Below, one piece after another: positions 1-11,936 of a stretch of DNA of 64,000 bases. Numbering within the stretch: the stretch's first letter is position 1; each line of letters starts with the position of its first letter. The translations under genes and the position numbers were made by a program. Source of the DNA: Maylandia zebra (Eukaryota; Chordata; Actinopteri; Cichliformes; Cichlidae); the NCBI RefSeq assembly GCF_041146795.1, contig NC_135177.1, positions 18,248,560 to 18,312,559 on the forward strand, written 5' to 3'. Under the pieces are notes generated by a model that saw nothing but the letters and a program-made list of their open reading frames with translations, made no database searches and had not been told where the DNA came from.

Positions 1-184
1 TTTTGTAGCCTTATATAAATCAGCCTTATATAAATCAGCCAGACAGCAGGTAAGATATTTATATGATTATATGATTATTAGATAACAAGTCTTGAAAAAT
101 AGTTCTCTGAAGGTCTTTCAAAGTTTTTCTTTGGACATTGGCTAAATGGGCATTGAAAGAGGAAGGAACAAAAGAAAGCATTCA

Positions 185-875
185 GTGTCCTTCAAGAAGC
201 CTTGAGAACTATTGCTTAAGACTTCTTAGTGAAATAACAAGAAAGCGTGCATAAAAGAGTAAAGGCTGTCTTGGAGAATAAAGGTGTTCAAACCAAATAT
301 CAACTTTAAGTTTGTTAGAATTGCAAAAACTTGTTTTTTCTTTATGTGCTGTATTTCCATGTGTTGGTAAATATTTTAGTAAATATCTGCACTTATTTCT
401 CATTTTCCTTGCAAAATATAGAGAAATGAACAGTGGCTCAAGACTGTTGTGCAATACTGTAGCTTATGCAACTTACTAAGAATTTCAAGGTAATGAATGA
501 TGTCAAAGCATAGAGATACTGCCAGATTTGAAGCTCTGACCTGGTCATGTCTATTTTTTTATATTTTATAGTCACTGAAGGTTCTAAGAACCCCTGATAC
601 CCTCTTACAGTTTGATGTCAAATGGCAAAGACTTTAAAAGATAAGGAACTACTGAGGGTAGTGAGCGATTTGCTGCATACAAGTAAAAATAAAACAGGCA
701 AAATATAAATGACAGAGGCAAGGCAGTGACAAAATACGGAGAGTATATATAGTAATACATATGAAAATCTTAATTATTTGAATTTCATATGAATATATTT
801 TTCAAGTTGCTTCATTTTTGACTGCTAATTTGTTCAGTTTATTTATTTTTCCAGTGTGTTACACAAAGGAGAAGC
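185..875 (+). promoter_or_regulatory. Upstream region of Siglec-like gene 1, duplicated upstream of the pseudogene
   Basis: This AT-rich sequence has no gene. Much of it matches 10910-11565 in the same orientation, immediately upstream of the related pseudogene; for example both contain a stretch around 'ggagaataaag' followed by 'atatcaacttta' or 'atatcgacttta'. It was therefore duplicated together with the receptor gene and probably holds its promoter. A TATA-like 'tatatata' lies near 743-750, but no transcription start can be assigned from sequence alone. Confidence 0.55.
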
Positions 876-2676
876 ATGGACAAAGAGGCAAAGTTTATGA
901 TAACTTGTCTGATTTTTGCAGGTAATGAGCCAGCTTTTTATTTACAATTGTTTTATAAGTGCTCTATACCTTTATAAGTGACATTCGCTTAATTATCTTT
1001 CAGTCATCTGTAATTCCGTGTCCAGTGATGAATGGAAGGCCACGGTTGTAAAAAGCATTGACGCTCTGGTTGGATCCTGTGTTGTGGTACCATGTTCATT
1101 CTCCCATACTGGAGGAAACCTGCCCAAGTCCAGACTCAGAGCAATGTGGCACTATAAAGGCAAAACACCAGATACTAAAGGAAACAACATCTATCATGAG
1201 GATCCTACACTGATTAAGGACAACTTTAAGGGCCGAACAAAGATGTTGGGAGAGCTGGGCCAGAACAACTGCACCTTAGAAATAACTCAAATTAGAAATC
1301 ATGACAATGGCCCTTTCTGTTTCAGAGTTGAACTAGTAAAAAAAGAAGGTAATGAACCCACAAAGGACATGTTCTCCTTTGTTGAAGACTGCGTCGAGTT
1401 GAACATGATCAGTATGTCACCAACTTTCCACCTTCCAATTCCAAATATCTATACCAGTTTTCTGTTAAATCACTTTGCCTCTTACTTTATGTCTTCCTTT
1501 TTCATCTTCAGCTGACCCTGCAGAGCCTACATTGACTCAGCCAATGGCAGCCACTCAAGGAGAGCCCTACACTGTCATCTGTTCAGTCATGCACACCTGT
1601 CCAACCCATGTACCTACACTTACATGGAACTGGAAGACAGAAAGGCTCATTGTGTACCATAGACAAATTCATTCTGGCAACTGGGAGACACAGTCCATCC
1701 TGACATTTATTCCTGAGGAGAAGGATGACAACAGAGAGCTGACATGCACAGCTGGATTTAATGGAGGGCAAACATCCTCCTCAAAATTCACACTGAATGT
1801 AAAACGTGAGATCCTTTCAGTTCTTCACTTCCAATATGTTGGTTCACCTTAACTTTGAATAAATAAGAAAATGTTAACATCACTGTTAAAAGTATCTTTC
1901 AATGACTGTATGCATTCTTAATGATGTCATAAATTCTGTGTATTTCCAGGTATTGAGAGCTATAATCACATCATCATTCCTGCTGTAGTGGGGATTGGTA
2001 CAGCTCTGCTCTTTGGCATCTTCTGCATTTTCATGGCAAAAAAATACAAGTGAGTCATTTTATAGAGAATCAAGCTTTCTGTTAACAAGGAGGAGACATT
2101 TTTCCTCTCATCAGTTCTACAGTTCGCTCTTTAATATACGTTTTTTTGTTCTGTTTAAGGAACCGCATTGCAGAGCTTCAAAATCAAGAAGGAACGTAAG
2201 TAGAAAAATATTTTGGATCAGATGCAGTTGGTTTCTGAGCCTGTCATCATATATGATAACAATATAATGATTGTTTTTATTTATCACAGCATGTGGAACA
2301 GGCTTTCCAGGTTATCTCGTAGGTGAGAAAACAATGTTTCTTTTCTTTTGTTTTTACAGTTTGGAGCATTAAATACGCATGTATGGGTTTTTTTTAATTG
2401 CAAAATCTTTGGAATTGTACATCCACACACATCTTCAAGATTACGTTTCTAATTAAATTAAACCATTCAAGCCATTCTGATTAAAGGCCAAAGGGATTTT
2501 TGGTTCTCCACTTATTTCATCACTAACTTTCCGTGCACATATGCCTCAATGGTCTCACAGTCATTTCAAGCAACAGGGCAGATTTGTTTTTCTTTGTTGT
2601 TTTTGATACTAAATTTAAAATGATATCTCATTTTCTGTTCTTGTTTGTCTGTGGTTTCATCAGGGGAAGACGCTGA
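876..2676 (+). CDS. Siglec/CD22-MAG-like Ig receptor, gene 1 (7 exons)
   Basis: Predicted type I membrane receptor of the Siglec/CD22/MAG-like group, which binds sialylated glycans on cell surfaces. Exons with GT/AG junctions and matching phases: 876-921 (signal peptide), 1004-1411 (V-set), 1512-1805 (C2-set), 1950-2049 (transmembrane), 2160-2195, 2290-2322, 2664-2676 (stop TGA). The sum is 930 nt, about 309 residues. The V domain has SCVVVPCSFSH, NNCTLEI and CFRVEL; the Arg of FRVE sits where Siglecs bind sialic acid (family knowledge). The C2 domain has the Siglec-like HTCPTHVPTLTWNW. The membrane segment IIIPAVVGIGTALLFGIF has no charged residue. The tail is short and basic (MWNRLSRLSRRGRR) with no ITIM tyrosine in this frame. 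A different splice choice could read exon 6 onward in another frame (GYLVGED...), joining the exon-like stretch at 3186. Domain calls are strong; tail structure and ligand are inferred. Confidence 0.8.
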
Positions 2677-3525
2677 AGGTGAGATATGAAAAATGAATGC
2701 TTCTTTAAGACAGATTTATTATGTTATTGCTTAATTACTTATGTTATTGCTCTTGAATTTCATTTCTCTTGAAGTTAAAGCTCCTTTCAGCATTGTTTAC
2801 AGTCCTGATTTCATCATATTTTTTTAAAATTATAAAAATTAAATACAAGTAAAATAGTCTGATCATAAGAGTCGAATTAGGTTTGCAGGAGTCCTCTTCG
2901 CAGTGGTTGATTTCACTTCCCCCTTCATTTTACAAAGTCTTAGAAGTTGAGGTAGAGTTAGAGACACATTATGCATTTTGTTTTTCTTCTTAGTTGTTTT
3001 TCACTTTTGAAAGTTCCTTGTGTCTCGTGCTTTGTTATTCCTCACATCTTTGAAGGCTTCCAGCCTACTGGATCAAAGGACAGAAACAGAATAGTCCTGT
3101 TCCCTTCTGTGTCTGTATCTTGTTCCTTTGCTTGAACTTAAAATCGCACTTATATACTTCAAACCTGTATTTTCTTATTTTTCAGACAATGAAATGAAAT
3201 CAAGAAGGGGACCAAATTCAAATGGTTACATTCTGCTTTCCATTTGCATATCAGCTTCAGGAAAATATGTTAGAAAAATGTTAAAAAAAAAAACAACACA
3301 CAAAAATGTAATATAAAAAAGCTTTTTCTTCAACAGATAGCTTCTACCCTTTTTTATTAACTAGTATGATCCTTTCTCTTTGTATTCATGCTTGAAAGGA
3401 TGCACTATCATATGATAGATGATTTATGCCAGAAATGTTAACTGAGCATGTAGCAATGTAAGCCCACCACTTCCTGTTTTCTAAAAAGATGTATCAATAC
3501 TGTAAGCCTATTTTTCAAGAATAAA
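2677..3525 (+). other. 3' end of Siglec-like gene 1 with poly(A) signal
   Basis: Downstream sequence paralogous to 14872-15769. An exon-like piece begins after the AG at 3184-3185 (DNEMKSRRGPNSNGYIL in one frame) and could be an alternative tail or part of the 3' UTR. An AATAAA signal lies at 3520-3525, matching the paralogous signal at 15764-15769. Confidence 0.55.
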
Positions 3526-4499
3526 TATTCATTTGTCTTGAGACTGAATTCATTGTTTGAACCATGAAGACCTTCAGTATTCAGTAAAATTTTAATTTAA
3601 TTTACTCTCCTGGATCACTGAAAGTACTTTATACAACATGACCTGCACACCCATTCACACCCATTCACACCCATTCACACCCATTCGCGCAAGCACCTTC
3701 TTCTAAGTGCTTTCTGTCTAGCATTCACACACATTCATACTTCATTTCATTAATGAATATAATTAAGGAGAAAAATTATGGAAAATGTTGGGAAACAAAG
3801 ATGCTCTAAAGTTAAAGATGGATTTTAATTCTAATTGTAAAGCTATTTAAAGCTTTTAAAGAGAATCAAAATGCGATCTGTCATATTTTAAGACGAACAG
3901 TAATAACTAATTTTAATGTGGAGATTTTGATCAGCACATGAGATTAAAAAGAAGATACTCAGTTGTGAAGAGGGAAGGGTTACTGAAAACAGGCCCTGTG
4001 ATGCCACTACAGCCCAAGACAGAGACAATTGTTTCTCTTGCTATAAGTCTGTGTGTGTCAACTTGTGCAGAGGAAGTGAGATTACTATAAAAATCTTATG
4101 TATTTAGAGATTATCTGTAGTCTTAACAGAGTCGTGAGTAATGGAAAACTAACTACTTGAAACTCAAACCTTAAACTGTTTAGACTGTAGTTACTTCATT
4201 ATTGGTTGATCGGTGTTACCTGTATACAGACCCTCTGCAGAATGCTCATGATAAAACCTGCTCATGCTTTATATTCTGAGTGATGACATTACTTGAGTTT
4301 TGTTAAAACTTTTCTGAAAAATTGATACTCATGGTAGTTTATAAACACTTATAATGTTTATAAAAATTTGAATTTACTTTGATGAAAAGTTGATTCTGTT
4401 CATCTGAATGCAGCGTTTTCCGTATGAGAAACTTTTCATCACTCATCCAAGTGACTTCTTCAGTCTCAGTGGACTGCAGGTTTCCCCAACCTTATAAAC
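3526..4499. other. Intergenic spacer with a 10-bp tandem repeat
   Basis: AT-rich sequence with no supported gene. A short tandem repeat of 'acccattcac' (about four units) lies at roughly 3649-3690. Nothing else recognisable was seen. Confidence 0.6.
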
Positions 4500-4891
4500 C
4501 AGATGTCTCAAACTGTAATCCTCGAGGGCCTCTTGAAACATTTTTCCATGTGTCCTTGTTGCAACAGACCTGAATACAATTAGTAGGTCATTAGCAAGAG
4601 TATAGAACTTGACTGCATGCTGAAATGGCAACCCCTAACCCTACTCAAGTAAATTTAAGTAAATGTAGGTGTTTAGAAAAAAGTACTTCTGAAAGTACTT
4701 TTATTGCACCATGTTCATTCATTCATGAGCTGCTTTAACATGAATCAAATGGCTGAATTGCCACCTCACCATGCAGTCAAGTTCTATACTCTTGCTAATG
4801 ACCTACTAATTGTATTCAGGTGTGTTGCAACAGGGACACATGGAAAGGTTTCAGGACACCGGCCCTCGAGGACTGCAGTTTGAGACTCCTG
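4500..4891. mobile_element. Short hAT-like inverted-repeat element (MITE)
   Basis: The left end 'cagatgtctcaaactgtaat' is the inverted complement of the right end (…actgcagtttgagactcctg), and similarity extends about 125 bp inward on both sides, including the 'gacctactaattgtattcag' segment. Flanks are TTATAAAC (4492-4499) and TTATAAAT (4892-4899), an 8-bp near-identical target duplication as expected for hAT. It has no coding capacity and resembles the hAT-derived 'TCTCAAACT...CTCGAGGGCC' repeats common in fish. Confidence 0.7.
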
Positions 4892-6543
4892 TTATAAATA
4901 GTACGTTTGCACAATAACTCAATAACACAAACATTAATATGCAAATTGTCATGACCATTGATCAACAACCGCTTGTGATCGGTTCATCAACAACAAGTGA
5001 GTATGATCATCAGCAGGTGTGGCTGTCTCCAGAGAGGGAACCTCTCAGACCAGCGCTGTACAAAACCTAGGACACAGGCAAACACAGAAACACACATAAA
5101 AGGGAGAGAGAGACAGGGAGCTCTGGGATGTAGGAAACAAACAGAAATGGCAGGTTCAGCCAGCAAGGACAGAGGGACGGTGACAATAATCAGTTAAAAT
5201 ATAACTGTTAACTTATAAAAATGTATCAACTTACAACTACTTATAATCTTTACAAAATACAGAAGGTCAGGCCGCTTGACCATCATTTTTTATCAACTGG
5301 TCAAAGGTGTAGAGCAGGGGTGGCAGACATAGTGCCCACTGGCTGATTACAATTATATCTGGCCCTTGGATTCGCTGGCCAGTGACGTCTGACCCAGTCT
5401 GCCAATCCTCCCGGAAGCCCCTCCACAAAATGCTCCAATGATATCCAGCGGCCTCCACCCTCCGTTAGGCTGGGTGTCATAACAGCGTGGTGTAACAGGT
5501 TTTCCCATCCAGTGTGTCAAATAGCTGACATGGCTGTACCAGTGTACTGTGATGTTTCACCAACATGTGCCAGATGCTGTTCTTGCCATCCATGTGGGCA
5601 CCACCAGAGACAGCCCTGCCAGAACAGAAACTAAGACTGTAAAAATCTGCGCCTGTTTTTTGATGCGTTCTATTTATTAATGATTATTAGGAGCAAACTA
5701 TGACTTTTTGCATTCTGTTTGTTTTGTTTTTTTATCTTTACTAGCCACTCTCTAAATCACACTCAAACAGCAATTAAGAAACCAAACTTCTTTGTGTCTA
5801 GTTTACAGACTACAAACTAAACATGAAACTATAATCTTTTTATATCCTGATCTCTCCTTAGTTTGCAATATTTAGTTATCTTCATCATTGGCCCTGGTCA
5901 TGTCTCCTGTGTTTACTCCTTCCCTCTGTGTTTAAGTTTATGTGCCTGGAATCTGGGTCTATCTCTGTTTGTGTCCTGTCTTCTTTTGGTAGTCTCTTGT
6001 CCTGCGTGCATTGTGTTTCAATTCTGTTGCCCTAGTCTTGTCATTGTGATCTAATTCAACTGTGTTGCCTGGTGTGTTCTATCTTCCCGATTAACTAATG
6101 ATTATTTAAGTCCTTAGTTTCCTTCTTGCTTTTTTGCAACCTCCCTATAGGTGTCTGTCCTGTCTGTTTGGTGGTTTCCTGTATATTTCTTTAGTTAGCA
6201 TTTCCAAGAATATGTCCAATTCTCATGACGTTTTGCCTTTTTTGCCGTGTTATCTGCCTTTTTGCTTTGCCAAAATCCAGATCACATGAAGACCCGTTCA
6301 ACAGCTCATTTGGAAGTACTGACATCTGCTGGTTATTCAATGTACAGCAGCCCTGCTGTGATATTACATATGGGCTACATGCCAGTCGATATATATAAAC
6401 ATAAAGATGTACCAAATTGCAGAATACCCATATGATGTCCTGAATAAGCCTATCTGTGATTGATTAAAGATGTATGTTATCATTGTGAGATACTGTGTCA
6501 AAATGCTCCCTAACAGCTGATGTTAGGGAACACCTCGGATCCA
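4859..6543 (+). repeat. Duplicated block R, copy 1 (second copy at 50698-52868)
   Basis: From 'ccggccctcgaggactgc' to 'aacacctcgga' this block matches 50698-52868 with only small differences. It lacks about 480 bp present in copy 2 (51585-52065), with the break near 'aaacttctt', and has about 50 bp more than copy 2 around 5520-5570. A third, partial match to the part missing here lies at 18300-18480. The block starts inside the right arm of the hAT MITE, so it contains unrelated joined sequences and behaves as a segmental duplication. Its right part reads like LTR-retrotransposon remnant sequence. No coding region is convincing. Confidence 0.75.
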
Positions 6544-7284
6544 GTTTAAGCAAGAAATCGATTCCCGTATTTTCAACAGATCGAATCACATAAAGAGTTC
6601 CCTCATTTCAGTGAAACGGGGCCTCATTTATGTTTGGTCATGCCATATTCTGTAACCTGATAAGGGCCTTGACATGGACTTCATTTGGACATGCCCCCTA
6701 TGCTCAACACAGGTCTTGGGGTTTCAGTATCAGACGTAGCATCACTAGTTCCTTGAATTTCCTTTCCTTTGATTTCCAGCAATAAAGCTGTGGTTTAACT
6801 CTAGTTACTCACCTGAGTCCTGCAATATTGGCTCCACAACTCTGCCTTCCATGCATAGCGTAACATGACATTCCTTTCGTCACTCACCACATTGCTTTAA
6901 GTTTGGGGGGGGGGGTTCACATAGCTTTACTATATTGAGTTGTCATGTTTTCAGCTTTTGTCAGCAGCATGTTTTGACAAAGGAAATTAATGTTAATACA
7001 TTGACTTTATAGTCAGAATTATCTTGACAGTCTTTTACTGCATATAAAATATGTCTTGATGACTGATTTATTACCTTTCATGAGGGAAAGTTTTAAATTT
7101 CTGTATTTCAAAGCTGTAACAATATGAGATTTGCATTTATTTATAAAGTTATTGTAGAAAATCCAAAGAAAATATGCAATAAATAATTGTGTTAGCTGAA
7201 TTCATGCATAACTTTTATTATCTAACATGTATTATTAGTCTAAGTCATCATATAGGTAGTTATACGGCGATATCACACAGGGAT
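6544..7284. other. Spacer, possible LTR-like end
   Basis: No gene seen. An 'aataaagctg' poly(A)-signal-like site at about 6780 and an LTR-like ending 'cgtaacatgaca' at about 6860 suggest the 3' part of an old LTR, but no matching partner was found. A run of G lies near 6905-6916. The rest is AT-rich and unremarkable. Confidence 0.4.
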
Positions 7285-7485
7285 TAGTGTGCTCAATTGG
7301 CCAACAAACTTGCCTGACCTGAACCCCATATAGAATTTATGGGGCATTGCCAAGAGAAAGATGAGACATGAGACGGAACAATGCAGAAGAGCTGAAGGCT
7401 GCTATTGACGCATCCTTTTCTTCCATAACACCTCAGCCGTGCCACAGGCTGATAGCATACATACCACGCCGCACTGAGGCAATAA
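7285..7485 (+). pseudogene. Tc1-like transposase, C-terminal remnant
   Basis: The translation shows LPDLNPI followed by a TAG, then NLWGIAKRKM, and in a shifted frame RRNNAEELKAAIDASF and PQPCHRLIAYIPRRTEAII. This is the end of a Tc1-family DDE transposase around the catalytic NPIE motif, whose Glu codon is now a stop. A frameshift lies between 7350 and 7375. It is a dead fragment; no inverted repeats of its own were identified. The SINE follows directly. Confidence 0.75.
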
Positions 7486-7487
7486 TT

Positions 7488-7780
7488 GTGGACGATCGTG
7501 GCTCAAGAGTTGGGAGTTCGCCTTGTAATCGGAAGATTGCCTGTTCGAGCCCCGGCTTGGACAGTCTCAGTTGTTGTATCCTTGGGCAAGACACTTGACC
7601 CATTGCCTACTGGTGGTGGTCAGAGGGCCTGGTGGCGCCAGTGTCCGGCAGCCTTGCCTCTGTCAGTGCGCCCCAGGGCAGCTGTGGCTACAATGTAGCT
7701 TGCCATCACCAATGGGTGGATGACTGGATGTGTAAAGCGCTATACAAATACAGGCCATTTACCTTTTTTTTTTTTAAAAA
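7488..7780 (+). mobile_element. tRNA-derived SINE, AFC-like (African cichlid)
   Basis: The start has RNA polymerase III box A (tggctcaagagttgg, about 7498) and box B (gttcgagcccc, about 7542), as in a tRNA-derived SINE head. The body carries 'ctactggtggtggtcagagg', 'gtccggcagcct' and 'tgccatcacc', and the tail has 'taaagcgctatacaaataca' followed by a T-rich stretch. I recognise this as resembling the AFC SINE family described from African cichlids. It does not encode protein. A target duplication could not be fixed. The family assignment is from memory, not a search. Confidence 0.8.
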
Positions 7781-7871
7781 GAGGACCCAAACTAAGTACT
7801 GAGTACATATGTATGATTATACTTTTCAGAGGTCTGACATTTTTCTATTTAAAATCCTTGTTTTATTGATT

Positions 7872-8672
7872 TAGAGATTAGATTAGATTAGATTAGATTA
7901 GATTAGATTAGATTAGATAAAACTTTATTAATCCCTTGGGTGGGTTCCTCTGTTTCCAGTAGCACAGCACTGACAGAAGTTGCAAAAGAATGTAAGCAGA
8001 TATAGAAATATATCATATATACACATATATAAACACAGAGACATATATAAATATAGAGTATATAATAGTGATAAATAGGATAATAGGAATAACCAGGGAA
8101 TTGCACATTTCAACTATTTTGAGTCTATTGCACCGTTGAATATGGAAAAATACTGCACAGTGAAAAGGGAACTGCAGATTAGATGTTCTCGCCTTCAACT
8201 GTCCCCCTGTTTCTCCTCCCTCTCCCCTCCAGCGAGGAGTTAAACAGTTTAGTGGTGTGTGGGACAAAGGAGTTTTTAAGTCTGTTGGTCCTTGACTTTG
8301 GGAGAAGCAACCTGTCACTAAACAGACTCCTCTGGTTGTTTATGACCGTGTGCAGATGATGCCTAACATTGTCCATAATGTCCAACAGCTTCTTTAATGT
8401 CCTCTTCTCTGTCACTGTCACCAGAGTGTCCAGCTTCATGCCAACCGCAGAGCCAGCCTCCTGAGGAAATACAGTTTGCTTTGGCCTTTTTTATACAGGT
8501 GCTGCATGTTGCATGACCAGTCCAGTTTGTTGTCCACCGACAGCCCGAGGTACTTGTATGTGCTGACCACCTCCACCTCCTCTCCCTCTATCTGAACCGG
8601 CAGTGGACATGGTCTGGACCTCCCGAAGTTCACAACCAGTTCCTTGGTCTTTGAAGTGTTGAGTTCATGTAA
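7872..8672 (-). mobile_element. 3' fragment of a LINE (L2/CR1-Rex1-like group)
   Basis: On the minus strand the translation reads LNTSKTKELVVNF, then QIEGEEVEVVSTYKYLGLSV, NKLDWS, GQSKLYFLRRL and, in another frame, SLFSDRLLLPKSRTNRLKNS. These are the reverse transcriptase C-terminal region and tail of an L2/CR1-group LINE. Reading frames shift near 8440. The element ends at its 3' side in a 'gattagattag' hexamer-like repeat (7874-7918), a usual LINE tail. It is strongly 5' truncated and inactive. Confidence 0.75.
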
Positions 8673-9092
8673 TATTCTAATTTTCTGCGATTTTGAATTT
8701 GGGGTTTTTATAAGCTGTAAGCTGTAATCATCGAAATTGTAACAAATAAAGGCGTGAAATACCTCGCTTTGCATGTAATGAGTCTATATCACATATTAGT
8801 TTCACCATTTTTCTCTTTTATACCTCTTTTAAAGGTTTTAGTGAAGTTACATTGTCATGGTGAGATAAAGTTTCAACAGGGTGTAATTATATGTGTGTGC
8901 GTGTGTATGTGTTATAAACGTCAATAACAGGCCTTTTCTGAAAGTATAAAATAGGGTTTGAATTCAAGTTATAGCAGACTGTTGGCACTCTGAAATGAAA
9001 TGCAGCCCCCCTTTGGCAGACAGCTTAAAACAGGAAATGTACACGCCAAGTTCACCCAAAACATCCACAGCAACCACCACAGCAATGTCTTT
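8673..9092. other. Spacer with repeat-like sequence
   Basis: No gene. A short GT-rich stretch at 8890-8912 and repeat-like text around 'taatgagtctatatcacata' are present. Nothing else can be supported. Confidence 0.4.
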
Positions 9093-10620
9093 AAGAGTTG
9101 TAACCCCCCCCCCTGTTTAATGTTATAAAATAGAGTCTGCCAAACAGAATCTTGTATAGGGCCTCAAAAAAGTTAGAAACGGCCCTGTCCCATTTCCAGT
9201 GAAGGATTTTTTGTATCCGCCATCTTATCCTGATCATGTTTTTGTATGTTAGTAAGACTGCTGTACTTCTTTCTAGGATTCCAGTGAAGTGGGTGGTTCC
9301 AGCTGGAAAGATTTGAAAATCCTCCCGAAAGAGTCGGAGATGATGTCAGAGATTTGCAGAGACAAACAACTGAGTAGAAGCAGGTAAAACAGTACTGTAA
9401 TGACAACACAATAGATAACAGTATGAACTGTGTTTAAGTTTTGTGCTTAGGTTGAAAGTAACCACCTCGATCAGTAGCGGTCTGTCGTGATGGAGCGAGA
9501 GTTGAGCCGAAAGGCGACACTCTCAGTCTACATTTTAACCATGCTCGGCCCGAGGCAGGGCTGGACTGGTAATCTGGTAAACCGGGCATTTTCCTGGTGG
9601 ACAGGCACACTTTCGGGCTTATGGACCGACCAGGAACAAAGGCAGCAGCCCGTTTCTTCATTTTCATTACTGACACTGGATTGCCCAATCAAATTTCTTA
9701 CGTAAAAAAAAGTAGGAAAAAGTTTAGTTTGGAAGAAGTGGCGAAACGATGAAGAGAAAGGTTTAGTGCGTATTTGGGAATATTTCACGTCACTGCGAGC
9801 CGATTTAAGCCTAAACAGTAACACATGATACGCGTCCTGTTCGTTTATTAATCACCAGGGGATGTCGCATAAAACGAGATTAAAGAGGCACAATCGTGTC
9901 CAATAGGGGTTAAACTTGTTCGTTGCGGTTTCGGTTTGCACACTGCTGATTTGCACACCTGTGGTTTTTAACTTAAATTTATACTTGATATTTAATTTTA
10001 GTTTCATTCTCGTGTCTTTTCGGAAATTGCACAGCAATATGCATTTCACTGCATGTCATACTGTGTATGATTGTGTATGTGACAAATAAAATTTGTATTT
10101 GAATTTGAGCTAAAAAAGAGTAGCGAACATAAAGGGACGTTAAAGTTAAAGGATGTTAAAAATGCAGGCAACTTAAAATGCAACGTTTCTATCAACCCAA
10201 CAAACATTAGCAAACACACAAACTGTGTGTGTGCTATGGTCCCAGGGTCGTTTCCACAGTGTTTGTTGTTAATAGAGTTTTGAGTCTTGTTTACTCATTA
10301 TTATGTTGTTTGTGTTATGTTTACTAGTTCTGCTTGCTTGTGCTTTTAGTTTATTTGTATATATCATGTATCAGTGTTTGTATTTTAGGTTGTCTTGGTT
10401 GTTAAATGGTCCCGTTCATGCCTTTGTTTTGACTGTTTCCTTAAAGGTAAGGACTCCTCGGTGGGATTTGATAAACTGGAAATTTCAAGCTTACATGTAA
10501 GTCCTCATGTTTTTAAATCAAATGTATACATGTGACATTATGTTTTTCATATTGTGAAACCTGCTGCAAAACAAACTAAGCTAGACTAACTATGTCAATT
10601 AAAGATTCCATGAAAATGAT
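9093..10620 (+). repeat. Duplicated downstream block B, copy 1 (uninterrupted)
   Basis: This block matches 18694-20071 and, after two insertions in that copy, 37979-38030 and 45378-45638. It shows shared text such as 'aaagttagaaacggccctgt', 'ttccagctggaa' and 'tgggatttgataaactggaa'. Copy 1 has the uninterrupted sequence ttag-GTTGT-cttgg at about 10386-10396, which is the empty target site of the LTR element in copy 2. No open frame in the block is conserved between copies, so it looks non-coding. A 'cagggctggactggtaatct' hAT-type end (about 9556) is present only in this copy. Confidence 0.8.
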
Positions 10621-10909
10621 CTTCAGGTAATGCGGGACAAACAGGTTAGTATGCTGCACTGTGATGGATTTAAAGTAAAAAAAAAGAAAGAAAAAAAAAC
10701 AGTCTGTGACTGGTGCACAGTGCCAGTCTAGTATAAAAAGTATACTGTCGGTGTGGAAAATGTAAATCACGCAGGATAACTAAAGAAACATTGGCTTACA
10801 TCTGGTTCAATTCAGGTGTATACATCCACAAAGAGCAGCAGGTCAGCTGATCACAGCCTGTACGTTATGAAAATCTACTGGAGCACTCAAAATAAATTAT
10901 TGTAAGTTA

Positions 10910-11565
10910 TGCTGAAGAACTATTGCTGAGAACTACTTAAAGAGATTTTAAGAAAGTTTGCCTAAGAGAGTTCAGGCTGTGTTGGAGAATAAAGATGGTC
11001 ATGCAGAATATCGACTTTATTACAATTATAAAACTCTGTTTTTGCCTTACTTATTGTAATTCCATTTTTGTTTGTATATTTCAATAAGCCACTATTTATT
11101 TCCCTTTTTCCTGGTAACATGAAATGTATGGTGGCCCAACACTTTTGCACAGTATTGTAGCTTATATAATTCGCCAAGAAATTCACTGGCTTTTGCATGA
11201 GCTTTTCTCTATTTTTTTAAGTCACTGTAATGAAGCCTGAGATATTGATTGGGGACTTTAGGAACCCCTGATACTTTTCTTGCAGTATGATGGTAAAGAC
11301 ATTAAAGGTAGATATACAGGGAACCTGACAAGTGAGAGATTTGCTGCTTTCAGAGACAAATAGTGCAGACAAAATATAAATGGCAATATAATAGTCCATA
11401 TGAGAATATTAATTATGCCTGTTTATTATAAATATATTTTAAAGTTGTCTAACTTCTAAAACTGTGTTGTAATTTCCATGTATTGAAGTGATTTTGATGC
11501 ATTTATTTATTTGTATGTTTTTTCATGGAAAAATCCTGCAGTGTTTTGCGAGACCCTCAAGAAAC
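10910..11565 (+). repeat. Second copy of the Siglec upstream region
   Basis: Matches 185-875 in the same orientation, with insertions and deletions, and ends at the signal-peptide exon of the pseudogene. It shows that the promoter side was duplicated along with the receptor gene. Confidence 0.65.
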
Positions 11566-11774
11566 ATGGAATGCAAAACAAAGTTTATGATAACTTGTAT
11601 GCTTTTTACAAGTAACATAATGAGTCACCTCTTGGTTAACAATTGCTTTACAAATAATGTATACCTTTATAAGAAATTGCAGAGAAGTCATTATTACGGT
11701 ACCATTCCCTTAATTCTCTTTCAGCCATCTGTAGCTCCGTGTCCAGTGCTGAATGGAAGACCAATGTTGTAAAA

Positions 11775-11936
11775 AGTCTTGTGTAGATTTGAAAATTTGC
11801 AGTCTTCAACAAAGGAGAACTTGTCCTTGGTGGGGTCATTGTTTTCTGTTTGCACTAGTTGAACAGAAAGGGCCATTGTCATGATCTTTAACATTGGTTA
11901 TTTCTAAGGTGCAGTTGTTCTGGCCCAGAAGTCCCA
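11775..11936 (-). repeat. Inverted copy of the V-exon end (arm 1; arm 2 at about 12820-12979)
   Basis: 'agtcttgtgtagatttgaaa' here is the exact inverted complement of sequence ending at 12979, and the match continues through 'ggtgcagttgttctggccca' to about 11936. The two arms are nearly identical, separated by about 880 bp. The same boundary joins the direct V-exon start at 11778, so this is a local inversion or duplication of a receptor exon. Confidence 0.85.

Noticed and set aside
7488..7560. A genuine tRNA gene
   Set aside because: Box A and B are present, but the sequence continues into a SINE body and does not fold as a complete tRNA.
7874..7918. Interstitial telomere-like repeat
   Set aside because: The unit is GATTA, not TTAGGG, and it forms the 3' tail of a LINE.
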